Below are positions 9,460 through 18,445 of a stretch of 64,000 nucleotides of DNA, piece by piece. Source of the stretch: Bifidobacterium saguini DSM 23967 (GTDB taxonomy: Bacteria > Actinomycetota > Actinomycetes > Actinomycetales > Bifidobacteriaceae). Position 1 is the stretch's first letter, and every line of letters starts with the position of its first letter. The DNA is taken from NCBI RefSeq assembly GCF_000741715.1, contig NZ_JGZN01000007.1:1-64000 (forward strand), given 5' to 3'. The position numbers and the translations under genes are program-made. Under the pieces are notes generated by a model, which saw nothing but the letters and a program-made list of their open reading frames with translations, searched no databases and had not been told where the DNA came from.

Positions 9460-9858
9460 TCAGACGCGACGACGCTTCGGAGGACGAACGCCGTTGTGGG
9501 CTTGCGGGGTGACGTCGGTGATGGAACCGACTTCGAGGCCCGCGGACTGCAGGGAGCGGATAGCGGTTTCACGACCGGAACCCGGGCCCTTGACGAACAC
9601 GTCGACCTTCTTGACACCGTGTTCCATTGCCTTGCGAGCAGCGGACTCGGCAGCCATACCAGCAGCGTACGGCGTGGACTTACGGGAGCCCTTGAAACCG
9701 ACATCGCCACCGGAGGCCCAGGACACCACAGCGCCGGACGGATCGGTGATGGAAATGATCGTGTTGTTGAAAGTGGACTTGATGTGAGCCTGGCCGACCG
9801 GGACCGACTTGCGATCGCGACGACGAGGCTTACGAGCGGCTTGCTTTGGAGCTGCCAT
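9460..9858 (-). CDS. rpsK: 30S ribosomal protein S11
   Basis: 132 residues with the basic N-terminus [20 protein letters not shown] and the S11 core [40 protein letters not shown], ending RPPKRRRV. It forms part of the platform of the 30S subunit. It lies between rpsM and rpoA in the alpha operon. Confidence 0.97.
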   Translation of the reverse strand: MAAPKQAARKPRRRDRKSVPVGQAHIKSTFNNTIISITDPSGAVVSWASGGDVGFKGSRKSTPYAAGMAAESAARKAMEHGVKKVDVFVKGPGSGRETAIRSLQSAGLEVGSITDVTPQAHNGVRPPKRRRV

Positions 9859-9944
9859 TGACCCTCGTTTCCTAGTAACGAACTTTGTTGATTGTGCCCG
9901 GGCGATGGGATGGCATTCATCCCGTGGCTCGGATCATGCCACTC

Positions 9945-10322
9945 TTACTTGGTGGCCTTCTTCTTTCCGGCGACCGTACGCTTCGGGCCCTTGCGGGTGC
10001 GAGCGTTGGTCTTGGTGCGCTGACCGCGCACAGGAAGTCCCTTACGGTGACGCTGGCCTTGGTAGCAGTTGATCTGAATCTTGCGACGAATGTCCGCATC
10101 GATTTCACGACGCAGATCGCCCTCGATCTTGTAGTTGGCCTCGAGGTAGTCACGCAGCGTAATCAGCTGCTCGTCGGTAAGATCCTTGACGCGGATGTCC
10201 GGGTTGATACCGGTCGCGGCAAGCGTTTCCTTGGCACGAGTGCGACCCACACCGAAAATGTAGGTGAGGGCGATCTCGATGCGCTTCTCATTGGGGATGT
10301 CGACTCCGGCAAGACGTGCCAT
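9945..10322 (-). CDS. rpsM: 30S ribosomal protein S13
   Basis: 125 residues from the ATG at 10322 ([20 protein letters not shown]) with AAGGAATCGCA upstream. Conserved motifs: [31 protein letters not shown], and a Lys-rich tail that reaches to tRNA and 16S rRNA. The frame is open to 10355 but those codons are leader. It is separated from rpmJ by 147 nt of RNA that can fold strongly. Confidence 0.96.
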   Translation of the reverse strand: MARLAGVDIPNEKRIEIALTYIFGVGRTRAKETLAATGINPDIRVKDLTDEQLITLRDYLEANYKIEGDLRREIDADIRRKIQINCYQGQRHRKGLPVRGQRTKTNARTRKGPKRTVAGKKKATK

Positions 10323-10375
10323 TGCGATTCCTTCTTGTTGCCGTAGGTCTTGCACCCGCTCGCCCGGTAATCCGG

Positions 10376-10426
10376 CACGGGCCTACGTACCCGTGGTTCA
10401 GTGTCGTTCCCTTTCGGGAAGCACTG
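10376..10426 (-). promoter_or_regulatory. Two stacked hairpins in the rpmJ-rpsM leader
   Basis: On the minus strand, CAGTG-C-TTCCC-GAAA-GGGAA-CGA-CACTG (10399-10426), a stem capped by a GAAA tetraloop, is followed by CACGGG-N8-CCCGTG (10376-10395). Both lie in the 147-nt gap before rpsM. There is no U-run, so this looks like a structured leader rather than a terminator. In E. coli S4 represses the alpha operon through a fold just upstream of rpsM; whether this is an analogue is unknown. Confidence 0.5.
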
Positions 10427-10469
10427 TGAGTGAGTGCCTTATTTACTTGTGCCGCTGGAGAATCTGCTC

Positions 10470-10583
10470 TCAGCCCTGACGCTGCTTGTGGCGAGGGTTG
10501 GTGCAGATCACCATGACGCGGCCGTGACGACGAATCACGCGGCAGTTTTCGCAGATTCGCTTCACACTAGGGCTGACCTTCAT
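10470..10583 (-). CDS. rpmJ: 50S ribosomal protein L36
   Basis: A 37-codon gene. It reads [20 protein letters not shown] then [17 protein letters not shown]. The zinc ligands are C11, C14, C27 and H32 (CxxC...CxNPxHKQ), so this is the zinc-binding form. The start is preceded by AAAGGATAACC. It lies between infA and rpsM, the usual place. Confidence 0.96.
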   Translation of the reverse strand: MKVSPSVKRICENCRVIRRHGRVMVICTNPRHKQRQG

Positions 10584-10604
10584 GGTTATCCTTTACTTGT
10601 ACCT

Positions 10605-10823
10605 TTACTTATAGCGGTACGTAATGCGTCCGCGGTTCAGGTCGTAGGGGCTCATTTCAAGCACCACGCGATCCTGAGGCAGAATGCGGATGTAGTTCTT
10701 ACGCATCTTGCCGGAGATAGTGGCGAGCACGATGTGCTTGTTTTCGAGCTCAACGCGGAACATCGCGTTCGGCAATGCCTCCACTACCTGACCTTCGACT
10801 TCAATCACACCGTCTTTTGCCAT
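10605..10823 (-). CDS. infA: Translation initiation factor IF-1
   Basis: 72 residues from the ATG at 10823: [20 protein letters not shown], then the OB-fold core [20 protein letters not shown] and the C-terminal RITYRYK. IF-1 occupies the 30S A site during initiation. The frame is open to 10889, but the upstream residues are not family sequence. It heads the infA-rpmJ-rpsM-rpsK-rpoA-rplQ unit. Confidence 0.96.
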   Translation of the reverse strand: MAKDGVIEVEGQVVEALPNAMFRVELENKHIVLATISGKMRKNYIRILPQDRVVLEMSPYDLNRGRITYRYK

Positions 10824-10862
10824 GTGCCTCTGGTTTCCTATCGTTGGACGAATTACTACGGG

Positions 10863-10889
10863 TGCATACGAAGACACACCAAATGTCAA
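10863..10889 (-). promoter_or_regulatory. Candidate infA promoter
   Basis: On the minus strand a consensus -35 TTGACA (10884-10889) is followed after 15 nt by TATGCA (10863-10868), about 40 nt before the infA ATG. The -35 is perfect; the -10 and the spacing are weak. Confidence 0.45.
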
Positions 10890-10913
10890 ATATATACAAG
10901 GGCGTATACAGAG

Positions 10914-10952
10914 GTACCCCTGTGCAACACTCGGCGTGTCGCACAGGGGTAC
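10914..10952 (-). terminator. Strong hairpin between adk and infA
   Basis: Perfect 12-bp arms GTACCCCTGTGC and GCACAGGGGTAC around a 15-nt loop, 29 nt after the adk stop. No U-run follows, so it may act as an RNA stabiliser or weak terminator. Together with the candidate promoter just downstream it separates adk from the infA unit. Confidence 0.5.
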
Positions 10953-10980
10953 GGAAAAGATTCTATGGTAATCGTAACGA

Positions 10981-11541
10981 TTACTTCAAATCGGAAATGA
11001 TGCGCTGGCTAATTTCGCTGATTTCGCCGACGCCATTCTCGAGAACCAGCAGGCCGCGGGACTTGTAGATGTCCAGCAGAGGGGCGGTTTCCTTCTCGTA
11101 GGTTTCCAGACGCTTCGCAATCGCTTCCGGGGTGTCATCGGCGCGGCCCTGCTCGGCGGCACGCTTCTTCATGCGCTCCAGCAGCACTTCGCGATCGGCT
11201 TCGAGCGCCACGACATGGTCAAGCGGAGTGCCCAGCTCTTCAAGCATCTGGTCGAGGGCTTCGACCTGGGCAGCGTTACGCGGGTAGCCATCAAGAATCC
11301 AGCCGTTGGCGCAATCTTCCTTGGCGAGACGATCCTTGACGATCTTATTGGTCAGGGAGTCCGGAACCAGCTCACCCTTGTCGGTGTAGCTCATGGCTTC
11401 AAGACCCAGTTCGGTCTTGTTCTTGATGTTGTAACGGAAGATATCGCCAGTGGAGATGGTCGGGATGTTGAAGTGCTCGGCGAGCAGAGCAGCCTGAGTG
11501 CCCTTGCCAACGCCCTGAGGTCCCATGATGAGCAGACGCAT
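10981..11541 (-). CDS. adk: Adenylate kinase
   Basis: 186 residues, the short form lacking the extended LID and its zinc cysteines. The P-loop is [19 protein letters not shown], with GPQGVGKGT in place of the usual GxPGxGKGT. Other motifs: ISTGDIFR and [16 protein letters not shown] (NMP-binding and Walker B region), and [20 protein letters not shown] (LID/CORE arginines). It interconverts ATP, AMP and ADP in the cytoplasm. It lies between secY and infA as in most Actinobacteria, but the methionine aminopeptidase gene often found after adk is absent. Confidence 0.96.
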   Translation of the reverse strand: MRLLIMGPQGVGKGTQAALLAEHFNIPTISTGDIFRYNIKNKTELGLEAMSYTDKGELVPDSLTNKIVKDRLAKEDCANGWILDGYPRNAAQVEALDQMLEELGTPLDHVVALEADREVLLERMKKRAAEQGRADDTPEAIAKRLETYEKETAPLLDIYKSRGLLVLENGVGEISEISQRIISDLK

Positions 11542-11585
11542 GGTGGTCTCCTTTGTGTTTCGTTATCGGTTATGAGTTACGTAAA

Positions 11586-11618
11586 ACGGCACGACGGTCT
11601 CTTGACCTATCGTGCCGT
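11586..11618 (-). terminator. Terminator after secY
   Basis: ACGGCACGA/TCGTGCCGT stem with a 15-nt loop, followed on the minus strand by TTTTACG. It lies 12 nt past the secY stop and before adk, so adk is at least partly uncoupled from secY. Confidence 0.65.
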
Positions 11619-11630
11619 CATCGTTACAGA

Positions 11631-12971
11631 CTATTTGCCTTCAACGTGATCCACGTTCTCAAGCAGGAAGCCAGTGTACTGGAACTGCTCGGTCTGGGCC
11701 TTGGCCTGACGCAGAGTATCGAGGCCGACGCCGGCGATAATCAGGATCGTGGTACCGCCGAACGGCAGCTGAGCGTTAAGGCCGAGAGCCATGATTAGCA
11801 CGGTAGGAATCAGTGCCACGAACAGCAGGTAGACAGCGCCCACGGTGTTGAGACGGTTCATCACATAGGTCAGGTAGCGGCTGGTGGCGTTGCCAGCGCG
11901 AATGCCGGGGATAAAGCCACCGTACTGCTTCATGTTGTCTGCAGTCTCGTCCGGGTTGAAGGTAATCGAGGTGTAGAAGAAGCAGAAGAACACAATCATC
12001 AGTGCGTACAGTGCGATGTACCACACGGAAGTGGTGTTTGCCAGGTTGGAGTTAATCCACTTGACCCAAGACTGATCGGACTTGCCGAACTGAGCGATCA
12101 ACGTCGGGATGGCCAGAATGGAGGATGCAAAGATCGGCGGGATAACACCGGACATGTTAATCTTCAGCGGCAGGTAGGTGGAGGAGCCACCGTACATCTT
12201 GCGGCCAATCATGCGGCGGGTGTACTGAACCGGCACGCGACGCTGGCACAGTTCCACGAAGTCGACGAAGATCAGGATGACGACGAGCACGGAAACCACG
12301 ATGGCGAACTTACCCCAATTGCCATCGGTGCCGTTGGTGCCATAGCCAATTTCCCACAGCTGAGGCAGGAAGCCGGAGCAGATGGACATGAAGATCAAGA
12401 TGGACATGCCCTGACCGATACCCTTATCGGTCACGAGCTCTGCCATCCACATGATGAAGCCGGTGCCACCGGTCATAACAAGTACCATCACGACAAGGTT
12501 CCACACGGAACCGTCAGGGATAACCTGATCGCACTGGTAGTTGAAGAGCGCGCCTGAGCGGGCGGTAACCAGAATGGTGGTGGACTGCAGCACAGCCAGA
12601 CCGATGGTGAGGTAACGCGTGTACTGAGTGAGCTTGGCCTCGCCGGACTGTCCTTCCTTGTGCAAAGCCTCGAAGCGCGGAATAACCACGCGAAGCAGCT
12701 GCACAACGATGGATGCGGTGATGTACGGCATCACGCCCAAAGCAAAGATGGACAGCTGCAACATTGCGCCACCGGAGAAGAGATTCACCAATCCGATGAA
12801 GTTTTCTTGGGACGTGCTGCCAATCTTAGACATGCAGGAGTTGACCACATTGTAATCCACGCCCGGGGTTGGGATGAACGATCCAATACGGTAAATGATG
12901 ATGATGAACAGGACGAAGAGAATCTTCTTCCTGAGTTCCTTGGTCTTCAGGGCCTGGATTAGTGTCCTCAC
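11631..12971 (-). CDS. secY: Protein translocase subunit SecY
   Basis: 446 residues from the GTG at 12971 (RTLIQALKTKELRKKILFVL) with GGGGAGGA upstream; codons back to 13019 are leader. Ten membrane segments, with family motifs SGGAMLQLSIFALGVMPYIT (plug/TM2 region), FIPGIRAGNATSRYLTYVMN and GTTILIIAGVGLDTLRQ. It forms the membrane channel for Sec export with SecE and SecG. Unlike the usual spc operon it is cut off from rplO by a terminator and 190 nt. Confidence 0.96.
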   Translation of the reverse strand: MRTLIQALKTKELRKKILFVLFIIIIYRIGSFIPTPGVDYNVVNSCMSKIGSTSQENFIGLVNLFSGGAMLQLSIFALGVMPYITASIVVQLLRVVIPRFEALHKEGQSGEAKLTQYTRYLTIGLAVLQSTTILVTARSGALFNYQCDQVIPDGSVWNLVVMVLVMTGGTGFIMWMAELVTDKGIGQGMSILIFMSICSGFLPQLWEIGYGTNGTDGNWGKFAIVVSVLVVILIFVDFVELCQRRVPVQYTRRMIGRKMYGGSSTYLPLKINMSGVIPPIFASSILAIPTLIAQFGKSDQSWVKWINSNLANTTSVWYIALYALMIVFFCFFYTSITFNPDETADNMKQYGGFIPGIRAGNATSRYLTYVMNRLNTVGAVYLLFVALIPTVLIMALGLNAQLPFGGTTILIIAGVGLDTLRQAKAQTEQFQYTGFLLENVDHVEGK

Positions 12972-13091
12972 CTGGGTTTCCTCCCCTATAACGTGCGACA
13001 AAGCACGCGAAATACACAAACTATCGAACGAGCATAGTCTAACGTACCTACTTAAAACACCGATGTCTCGAGATTTGTTATCAGACTATAC

Positions 13092-13132
13092 AAATAAACC
13101 CCCGCTCACCAATCGGCGATCGGGGGTTTATT
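13092..13132 (-). terminator. Terminator between rplO and secY
   Basis: AATAAACCCCCGATCG-type stem (AATAAACCCCCG pairs with CGGGGGTTTATT) followed on the minus strand by TTTATTTG. It lies 31 nt after the rplO stop and closes the rpsJ-to-rplO transcription unit. The ~120 nt beyond it must hold the secY promoter, but no clear consensus pair is visible. Confidence 0.75.
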
Positions 13133-13162
13133 ACTGAGCTATTTCAGCTCCCCGTAGGACTC

Positions 13163-13615
13163 TCAGTCCTCGGAGATGGAGCCGCCAGCAGCTTCAATCT
13201 TGGACTTTGCGGAAGCCGAAGCCTTCACACCCTTGAGGTTGAAAGCAACGGTGGTCTCGCCTTCGCCCAGAATCTTGACCGGGGCGTTGCCGCGAACGGC
13301 ACCCTTAGCCGCCAGGTCAGCTGCGGTCACGTCGCCGCCCTCGGGGAAGATCTCCACGAGCTTGGCGATGTTGATGACCTGAGCCTCAACCTTGAACGGG
13401 TTCTTGAAGCCACGGAGCTTCGGCAGGCGCATGTACAGCGGCAGCTGGCCACCTTCGAAGCCAGGACGCACATGGTTGCGCTTGGTCTGGCCCTTGGCGC
13501 CGCGACCAGCGGTCTTGCCCTTGGAGCCTTCACCGCGGCCCACGCGGGTGCGGTCCTTGTTGGCGCCAGGAGCAGGCTTCAGGTCGTGCATCTGCAGGAT
13601 TTCGTTATCTGCCAT
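13163..13615 (-). CDS. rplO: 50S ribosomal protein L15
   Basis: 150 residues: LKPAPGANKDRTRVGRGEGS, the Gly/Lys-rich 23S-binding arm KGKTAGRGAKGQTKRNHVRP, then GFEGGQLPLYMRLPKLRGFK. The C-terminal half is the globular domain. Last gene before the operon terminator; two nucleotides separate it from rpmD. Confidence 0.97.
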   Translation of the reverse strand: MADNEILQMHDLKPAPGANKDRTRVGRGEGSKGKTAGRGAKGQTKRNHVRPGFEGGQLPLYMRLPKLRGFKNPFKVEAQVINIAKLVEIFPEGGDVTAADLAAKGAVRGNAPVKILGEGETTVAFNLKGVKASASAKSKIEAAGGSISED

Positions 13616-13617
13616 AA

Positions 13618-13803
13618 TCAGTCAACCTCCTCAACGGTGACCAGGTGACGCACGGCGTTCACCAGACCACGGTTAGCCGGGGTGTCCGGACGGACAACGG
13701 TCTTGCCGATCTTGTTCAGACCGAGGGTCTTGGCGGTAGCACGCTGAGCCGGGGTACGGTTCACGAGGCCGTGGTGCAGGGTAATCTTCAGGTTCTTAGC
13801 CAT
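13618..13803 (-). CDS. rpmD: 50S ribosomal protein L30
   Basis: 61 residues from the ATG at 13803 ([20 protein letters not shown]) with GGTGAG about 10 nt upstream inside the end of rpsE. A GTG at 13812 would overlap the rpsE stop and is less likely. The segment [20 protein letters not shown] is the L30 signature. Confidence 0.95.
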   Translation of the reverse strand: MAKNLKITLHHGLVNRTPAQRATAKTLGLNKIGKTVVRPDTPANRGLVNAVRHLVTVEEVD

Positions 13804-13808
13804 GATAA

Positions 13809-14537
13809 TCACTCACCGTCCTTCTCTTCGGCAGCCTTGGCAGCAGCCTCTTCACGGGCCTTGCGAGCCTCGGCAATGCCTTCGGCGCGGGCACGCAGCA
13901 AGGCGTCAGGAGCGACTTCGTTGAGGGAGAGGCCACGGCGAGCGGCGATCTCCTCCGGCTCCTCAAGCTGCTTGAGGGCGTCCACAGTAGCGCGAACAAC
14001 GTTCACAGCGGTGGCGGAGCCCATAGACTTGGACAGCACGTCGGTGATGCCGGCGCATTCCATGACGGCGCGCACGGAGCCACCGGCGATTACGCCGGTA
14101 CCCGGGGCAGCCGGACGCAGCAGAACGGTGCCTGCAGCATCGTGGCCCTGAACCGGGTGGGTGATGGTGCCGCGAACGCGAGGCACAGAGAACATGTGCT
14201 TCTTGGCGTCCAGCTGGCCCTTAGCGATGGCGGCCGGGACTTCACGGGACTTGCCGTAGCCGACACCCACGGTGCCGTTACCATCGCCAACCACCACGAG
14301 GGCGGCAAAGCTGAAGGTACGACCACCCTTGTGGGTCTTGGACACACGGTTGATGGTCACCACGCGATCGAGCAGTTCGTCGCCGCGGTTTTCTTCACGA
14401 CGGTTACGACGCTCGCCACGACGGCCTTCACCGCGCTGGCCACGACGACCCTTGCGGTCCTCGTTGTTGGATTCGGTCGCCACAGTGTTCTGAGTTTCTT
14501 CAGCCACTTGGGTTTCCTTTGCTTCGTTGTCGCTCAC
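13809..14537 (-). CDS. rpsE: 30S ribosomal protein S5
   Basis: 242 residues, GTG start that overlaps the rplR stop (GTGA). The conserved S5 part ([59 protein letters not shown]) is flanked by an Arg/Glu-rich N-terminal extension of ~50 residues and an acidic, Ala-rich C-terminal tail of ~35. Both extensions occur in other bifidobacteria-type S5 proteins. S5 helps decoding fidelity on the 30S subunit. Confidence 0.97.
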   Translation of the reverse strand: MSDNEAKETQVAEETQNTVATESNNEDRKGRRGQRGEGRRGERRNRREENRGDELLDRVVTINRVSKTHKGGRTFSFAALVVVGDGNGTVGVGYGKSREVPAAIAKGQLDAKKHMFSVPRVRGTITHPVQGHDAAGTVLLRPAAPGTGVIAGGSVRAVMECAGITDVLSKSMGSATAVNVVRATVDALKQLEEPEEIAARRGLSLNEVAPDALLRARAEGIAEARKAREEAAAKAAEEKDGE

Positions 14538-14905
14538 AGTGCAAGACCTCCCTCGCGGGCGCCTTCAGCCACAGCTGCGACGCGACCGGTGTACTTGTTG
14601 CCACCGCGGTCGAAGACGACCTCGGTGATGCCGGCAGCCTTGGCCTTGTCAGCGATCAGCTCGCCGACCTTCTTGGCAGCCTCAACCTTGGTGCCCTGGA
14701 AGCCGGCGAAGTCGGCCTGCAGGGTGGAAGCGGACACCAAGGTAATGCCCTTGGTATCGTCGACCACCTGGGCAACCATGTGGCGGTTGGAGCGGGTGAC
14801 CACCAGGCGCGGACGCTCGGCGGTACCGGAGATGCGCTTGCGGATACGTGCGTGACGGCGCTTGAGGGCGACCTTCTTGCCCTTTCCGAGAATTGCAACG
14901 CTCAT
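14534..14905 (-). CDS. rplR: 50S ribosomal protein L18
   Basis: 123 residues from the start at 14905 ([20 protein letters not shown]), then [20 protein letters not shown] and the 5S rRNA-binding C-terminus. The open frame reaches to 15013 inside rplF and is not coding there. It overlaps the rpsE start by 4 nt. Confidence 0.96.
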   Translation of the reverse strand: MSVAILGKGKKVALKRRHARIRKRISGTAERPRLVVTRSNRHMVAQVVDDTKGITLVSASTLQADFAGFQGTKVEAAKKVGELIADKAKAAGITEVVFDRGGNKYTGRVAAVAEGAREGGLAL

Positions 14906-14906
14906 A

Positions 14907-15446
14907 TCACTTACCAGCCTTTCCAGCCTTGCGCAGGATGCGCTCATCGGCGTACTTGACGCCCTTGCCCTTGTAGGGTTCCGGAGCGCGCAGCTTGCGG
15001 ATGTTGGCGGCAACCTGGCCCACGGCCTGCTTGTCGGTGCCCTCGACGACCACGTGAGTGGGGTCGGTGACCTTCAGCGTGATGCCTTCAGGCGGGTTGA
15101 CGGTGATGGTGTGGGAGTAGCCGAGGAAGAACTCGATGCCCTGGCCCTTGGCGACGGCACGGTAACCGGTGCCGACGATCTCGAGGGTCTTGGAGTAGCC
15201 ATCGTGCACGCCCTTGACCATGCTGGCCATGATGGAACGAGCCAGACCGTGCTTTGCACGGGTCGGACGCAGGTCATCAGCCGGGGTAACGATGATCTCG
15301 TTGCCTTCAACAGCAGCGGAGACGCCTTCCGGAATCACGTAGGAATCAGAGCCCTTGGCGCCCTTGGCCGAGAAGTTCTGACCTTCAATCTTGACTTCAA
15401 CGCCAGCAGGAATGGCGATGGGGAGCTTACCAATATGCGATGCCAT
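14907..15446 (-). CDS. rplF: 50S ribosomal protein L6
   Basis: 179 residues: [20 protein letters not shown] at the start and the L6 signature [20 protein letters not shown] near the C-terminus, with the usual two repeated alpha/beta domains. It follows rpsH in the spc part of the cluster. Confidence 0.97.
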   Translation of the reverse strand: MASHIGKLPIAIPAGVEVKIEGQNFSAKGAKGSDSYVIPEGVSAAVEGNEIIVTPADDLRPTRAKHGLARSIMASMVKGVHDGYSKTLEIVGTGYRAVAKGQGIEFFLGYSHTITVNPPEGITLKVTDPTHVVVEGTDKQAVGQVAANIRKLRAPEPYKGKGVKYADERILRKAGKAGK

Positions 15447-15463
15447 GTTTCAGCTCTCCTTTC

Positions 15464-15861
15464 TCACCACACGAAGGCGACAATCTCGCCGCCAATGCCT
15501 CGGTCGAGGCATTCCTTCTGAGTCAGCAGTCCCGAGGAAGTCGAGATGATGGCGATGCCCAGGCCACCGAGCGGCATCGGCAGAGAGTCGGACTTCGCGT
15601 AACGGCGAAGACCCGGCTTGGAGATGCGCTTGATGCCCTGAATGGAACGCTCACCGTTCGGACCGTACTTGAGGGTGACCTCAAGAGTCTGGCCGACCTT
15701 GGCTTCCTTGGCGGTGAAGTCCTTGATGTAGCCTTCACGCTTCAGGATCTCGGCGATGTTCGCTTGAACTTCGAGTACGGCATATCCACGGTTTCGTGCT
15801 TGGCCGCGCTCGCGTTACGCAGACGCGTCAGCATGTCTGCGATCGGATCTGTCATTGTCAT
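15464..15861 (-). CDS. rpsH: 30S ribosomal protein S8, interrupted by an apparent one-base deletion
   Basis: Reading begins at ATG 15861 ([20 protein letters not shown]) and is good S8 up to MPYSKFK. It then shifts frame: the sequence reads AAGTTCAAGCGAACATC where the family needs one more base (AAG-TTC-AAG-GCG-AAC-ATC). In the +1 frame the rest is complete S8 ([20 protein letters not shown] ... [18 protein letters not shown] ... GGEIVAFVW) up to TGA at 15464-15466. The total, 398 nt, is exactly one short of 132 codons plus stop. The break is at about 15761-15765. S8 is essential and binds 16S rRNA early, so a sequencing or assembly error is the likeliest cause. Confidence 0.93.
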
Positions 15862-15949
15862 TTTGGGCTTCATGCCCTTTCTCGCCGTGGTTTCCGCCGC
15901 TGTTCCGCCCTCACGGGCGGAACGGGCCGCGGACCTTCAGCGTCGATGT

Positions 15950-16135
15950 TTACCAACTGGACTTCGTAACTCCGGGCAGCTCGCCGCGGTGAGCCTTCTC
16001 ACGAAGGCAGATGCGGCACAGGCCGAACTTGCGGTAGACGGAGTGGGGACGACCGCAGACCTGGCAGCGCGTGTAAGCGCGGACCTTGAACTTCGGCTTG
16101 CCGGCCGCCTTGTTCTTAAGAGCGGTTTTTGCCAT
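15950..16135 (-). CDS. rpsN: 30S ribosomal protein S14 type Z
   Basis: 61 residues: [20 protein letters not shown], then a zinc ribbon with two CxxC pairs (CQVC and CRIC) 12 residues apart, ending [11 protein letters not shown]. This is the short zinc-binding form (also called rpsZ). It sits between rplE and rpsH; 88 nt separate it from the rpsH start. Confidence 0.96.
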   Translation of the reverse strand: MAKTALKNKAAGKPKFKVRAYTRCQVCGRPHSVYRKFGLCRICLREKAHRGELPGVTKSSW

Positions 16136-16136
16136 A

Positions 16137-16709
16137 TCAGTTCTCCTTGAAGGGGAAGCCGAGGTGCTTAAGCAGTGCGTAGGCTTCCTTGTCGTCCTTG
16201 GTGGAGGTCACAACAGTGATGTCCATACCGCGCACGTGATCGATCGAATCGGGATCGATCTCGTGGAACATGGACTGCTCGGTGAGACCAAAGTTGTAGT
16301 TGCCCTGGCCATCGAACTGGTGGCCGTTGATGCCGCGGAAGTCGCGGATACGAGGCAGCGCCAGAGTCAGCAGACGATCCAGGAACTCCCACATACGATC
16401 GCCACGCAGGGTGACGTATGCGCCAATGGCCTGGCCTTCACGCAGGTGGAACTGAGCGACAGACTTCTTAGCCTTGGTGATCTTCGGCTTCTGACCGGTG
16501 ATCAGGGTGAGGTCCTTGACAGCGCCTTCGATGAGCTTGGAGTCGCGAGCTGCGGCACCAACACCCATAGAGACGACGACCTTCTGGACACGAGCGACCT
16601 GCATCGGGTTGGAGTACTTGAACTCCTTCTCGAGCTCAGGAATGATCTGCTCGTTGTACTTGACCTTCAAGCGCGGGGTGGCCGGCGCTTCGACAGTGGT
16701 ATCGGTCAT
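16137..16709 (-). CDS. rplE: 50S ribosomal protein L5
   Basis: 190 residues with [20 protein letters not shown] near the N-terminus, [15 protein letters not shown], and [21 protein letters not shown]5 binds 5S rRNA and contacts P-site tRNA. A single nucleotide separates it from rpsN, and it overlaps rplX by 4 nt. Confidence 0.97.
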   Translation of the reverse strand: MTDTTVEAPATPRLKVKYNEQIIPELEKEFKYSNPMQVARVQKVVVSMGVGAAARDSKLIEGAVKDLTLITGQKPKITKAKKSVAQFHLREGQAIGAYVTLRGDRMWEFLDRLLTLALPRIRDFRGINGHQFDGQGNYNFGLTEQSMFHEIDPDSIDHVRGMDITVVTSTKDDKEAYALLKHLGFPFKEN

Positions 16710-17041
16710 GCCAGCTCCTTTCCGGACTTCTTGGCAACGCGCACACGCACGGTCTTGACCTTGCCGTCACGCGCTTCTTCCTTGATGGTGACACCCACGC
16801 GGGTAGGCTGCTTGGTCTCCGGGTCGATGACCATCACGTTGGAGCGATGGATCGGAGCCTCGGTGGCCACGATGCCAGCCTGCTGACCCTGCTGGGTAGC
16901 ACGCACATGCTTCTTGACGATCTGAACGCCTTCAACGATCAGTCGGTCGTTGGAGAGCACCTGCTTGACGGTGCCTTCCTTACCACGGTCCTTGCCGCGG
17001 ATGACCTTGACCAGATCGCCGCTCTTAATCTTGGCTACCAT
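16706..17041 (-). CDS. rplX: 50S ribosomal protein L24
   Basis: 111 residues with the KOW motif near the N-terminus ([20 protein letters not shown]) and [20 protein letters not shown]. One of the first proteins in 50S assembly. One nucleotide separates it from rplN. Confidence 0.97.
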   Translation of the reverse strand: MVAKIKSGDLVKVIRGKDRGKEGTVKQVLSNDRLIVEGVQIVKKHVRATQQGQQAGIVATEAPIHRSNVMVIDPETKQPTRVGVTIKEEARDGKVKTVRVRVAKKSGKELA

Positions 17042-17042
17042 G

Positions 17043-17411
17043 TCAGATCACCTCCGGGGCGAGGGACACGATCTTCATGAACTTGTGCTCACGCAGTTCA
17101 CGACCAACCGGTCCGAAGATACGAGTGCCCTTCGGTTCACGGCCGGAGCCGAGAATAACGGCAGCGTTCTCGTCGAACTTGATGTAGGAACCGTCCGCAC
17201 GACGGGATTCCTTGACAGTACGGACGACGACAGCCTTCACCACATCGCCCTTCTTGACCGACCCGCCAGGAATGGCGTCCTTGACGGAGGCGACGATCAC
17301 GTCGCCGATGCCGGCATAGCGTCGCTTCGATCCGCCGAGCACTCGGATGGCGAGGAGTTCCTTCGCACCCGTGTTGTCGGCGACATGAAGCCGCGTTTCC
17401 TGCTGAATCAT
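17043..17411 (-). CDS. rplN: 50S ribosomal protein L14
   Basis: 122 residues: [71 protein letters not shown] lies just before the ATG. The gene is preceded by a perfect inverted repeat (17440-17485). Confidence 0.97.
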
Positions 17412-17439
17412 TGATTCTCCTTAGCCGAGCTGGTTCTCC

Positions 17440-17485
17440 CCATTTACCGGGGCACTTTGGTTTCCCGTAGTGCCCCGGTAAATGG
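17440..17485 (-). repeat. Perfect 17-bp inverted repeat between rpsQ and rplN
   Basis: CCATTTACCGGGGCACT (17440-17456) and its exact complement (17469-17485) enclose a 12-nt loop in the 94-nt gap between rpsQ and rplN. In RNA this is a very stable hairpin inside the operon. No U-run follows, so readthrough is expected; it may be a processing site, an attenuator or a protein-binding hairpin. Confidence 0.8.
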
Positions 17486-17505
17486 CGAGCCTTGCCGAAC
17501 TTTAC

Positions 17506-17766
17506 TTACTTAGCGCGCTCGATAATGCTTTCGAGACGCCAGCGCTTGGTCTTGCTCAGAGGCCGAGTCTCCATAATACTCACGAGGTCGCCAATGTGGG
17601 CGTCGTTGTGTTCATCATGGGCCTTGACCTTGCTGGTGGAACGAACGACCTTGCCGTACAGCGGGTGGGTCGAACGCTGCTCGAGCTCGACGGTAATCGT
17701 CTTGTCCATCTTATCGGACACGACGTAGCCGCGGCGAACCTTACGGAAGTTACGCTCTTCAGCCAT
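17506..17766 (-). CDS. rpsQ: 30S ribosomal protein S17
   Basis: 86 residues from the ATG at 17766 ([20 protein letters not shown]), with AAGGAG inside the end of rpmC as ribosome site. S17 motif: [21 protein letters not shown] start at 17772 would overlap the rpmC stop codon and is less likely. Confidence 0.96.
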   Translation of the reverse strand: MAEERNFRKVRRGYVVSDKMDKTITVELEQRSTHPLYGKVVRSTSKVKAHDEHNDAHIGDLVSIMETRPLSKTKRWRLESIIERAK

Positions 17767-17768
17767 AA

Positions 17769-18020
17769 TCACTTCTCCTTGGATTCGGTAGCGGCCGGCT
17801 CCTGGCTGATGCCAAGCTCACGCTCACGAAGCACAGTGTACATGCGAGCAATGTCACGCTTGACAGCCTTGAGACGGGCGGTGTTGTCGAGCTGACCGGT
17901 CGCGTGCTGGAAGCGCAGGTTGAACAGCTCTTCCTTGGACTTCTTGAGGAAGTCTTCGATCTCCGCGTTGGTCTTCTCGTTCAGATTCTTGATGGAGTAT
18001 TCAGCGGTACCGTTAGCCAT
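17769..18020 (-). CDS. rpmC: 50S ribosomal protein L29
   Basis: 83 residues: two-helix L29 with [20 protein letters not shown] and [17 protein letters not shown], plus a short polar tail. It sits at the peptide exit tunnel. It touches rplP: the two genes share position 18020. Confidence 0.96.
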   Translation of the reverse strand: MANGTAEYSIKNLNEKTNAEIEDFLKKSKEELFNLRFQHATGQLDNTARLKAVKRDIARMYTVLRERELGISQEPAATESKEK

Positions 18021-18439
18021 CAGATGTCACCACCTTCACGTGCGATAATGCGGCACTTCATCGGGAGCTTGTCGATGGCGCGACGCAGAGCTTCCTTGGC
18101 AATGTCATCAGACACGCCACCGATTTCGAACATCACGCGACCAGGGCGAATGTTCGCAATCCAGAACTCCGGGGCACCCTTACCGGAACCCATTCGGGCG
18201 CCGAGAGCGTGCTTGGTCAGCGGACGGTCCGGGAAGATCGTGATCCACACGCGGCCACCACGCTTGATATAGCGGGTCATGGCGATACGTGCAGCTTCGA
18301 TCTGGCGGTTGGTCACGTAAGCCGGGGCAAGAGCCTGGATACCGAAATCACCGAAGTTGATCTCGTTGCCGCCCTTGGACATGCCAGAACGCACGGGGCG
18401 GTGCTGCTTGCGGTACTTAGTCCTCTTGGGGATAAGCAT
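18020..18439 (-). CDS. rplP: 50S ribosomal protein L16
   Basis: 139 residues: [29 protein letters not shown]-type arm ([20 protein letters not shown]) and [21 protein letters not shown]16 organises the A-site tRNA region of the 50S subunit. It lies 6 nt after rpsC. Confidence 0.97.
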   Translation of the reverse strand: MLIPKRTKYRKQHRPVRSGMSKGGNEINFGDFGIQALAPAYVTNRQIEAARIAMTRYIKRGGRVWITIFPDRPLTKHALGARMGSGKGAPEFWIANIRPGRVMFEIGGVSDDIAKEALRRAIDKLPMKCRIIAREGGDI

Positions 18440-18445
18440 TCTTGC

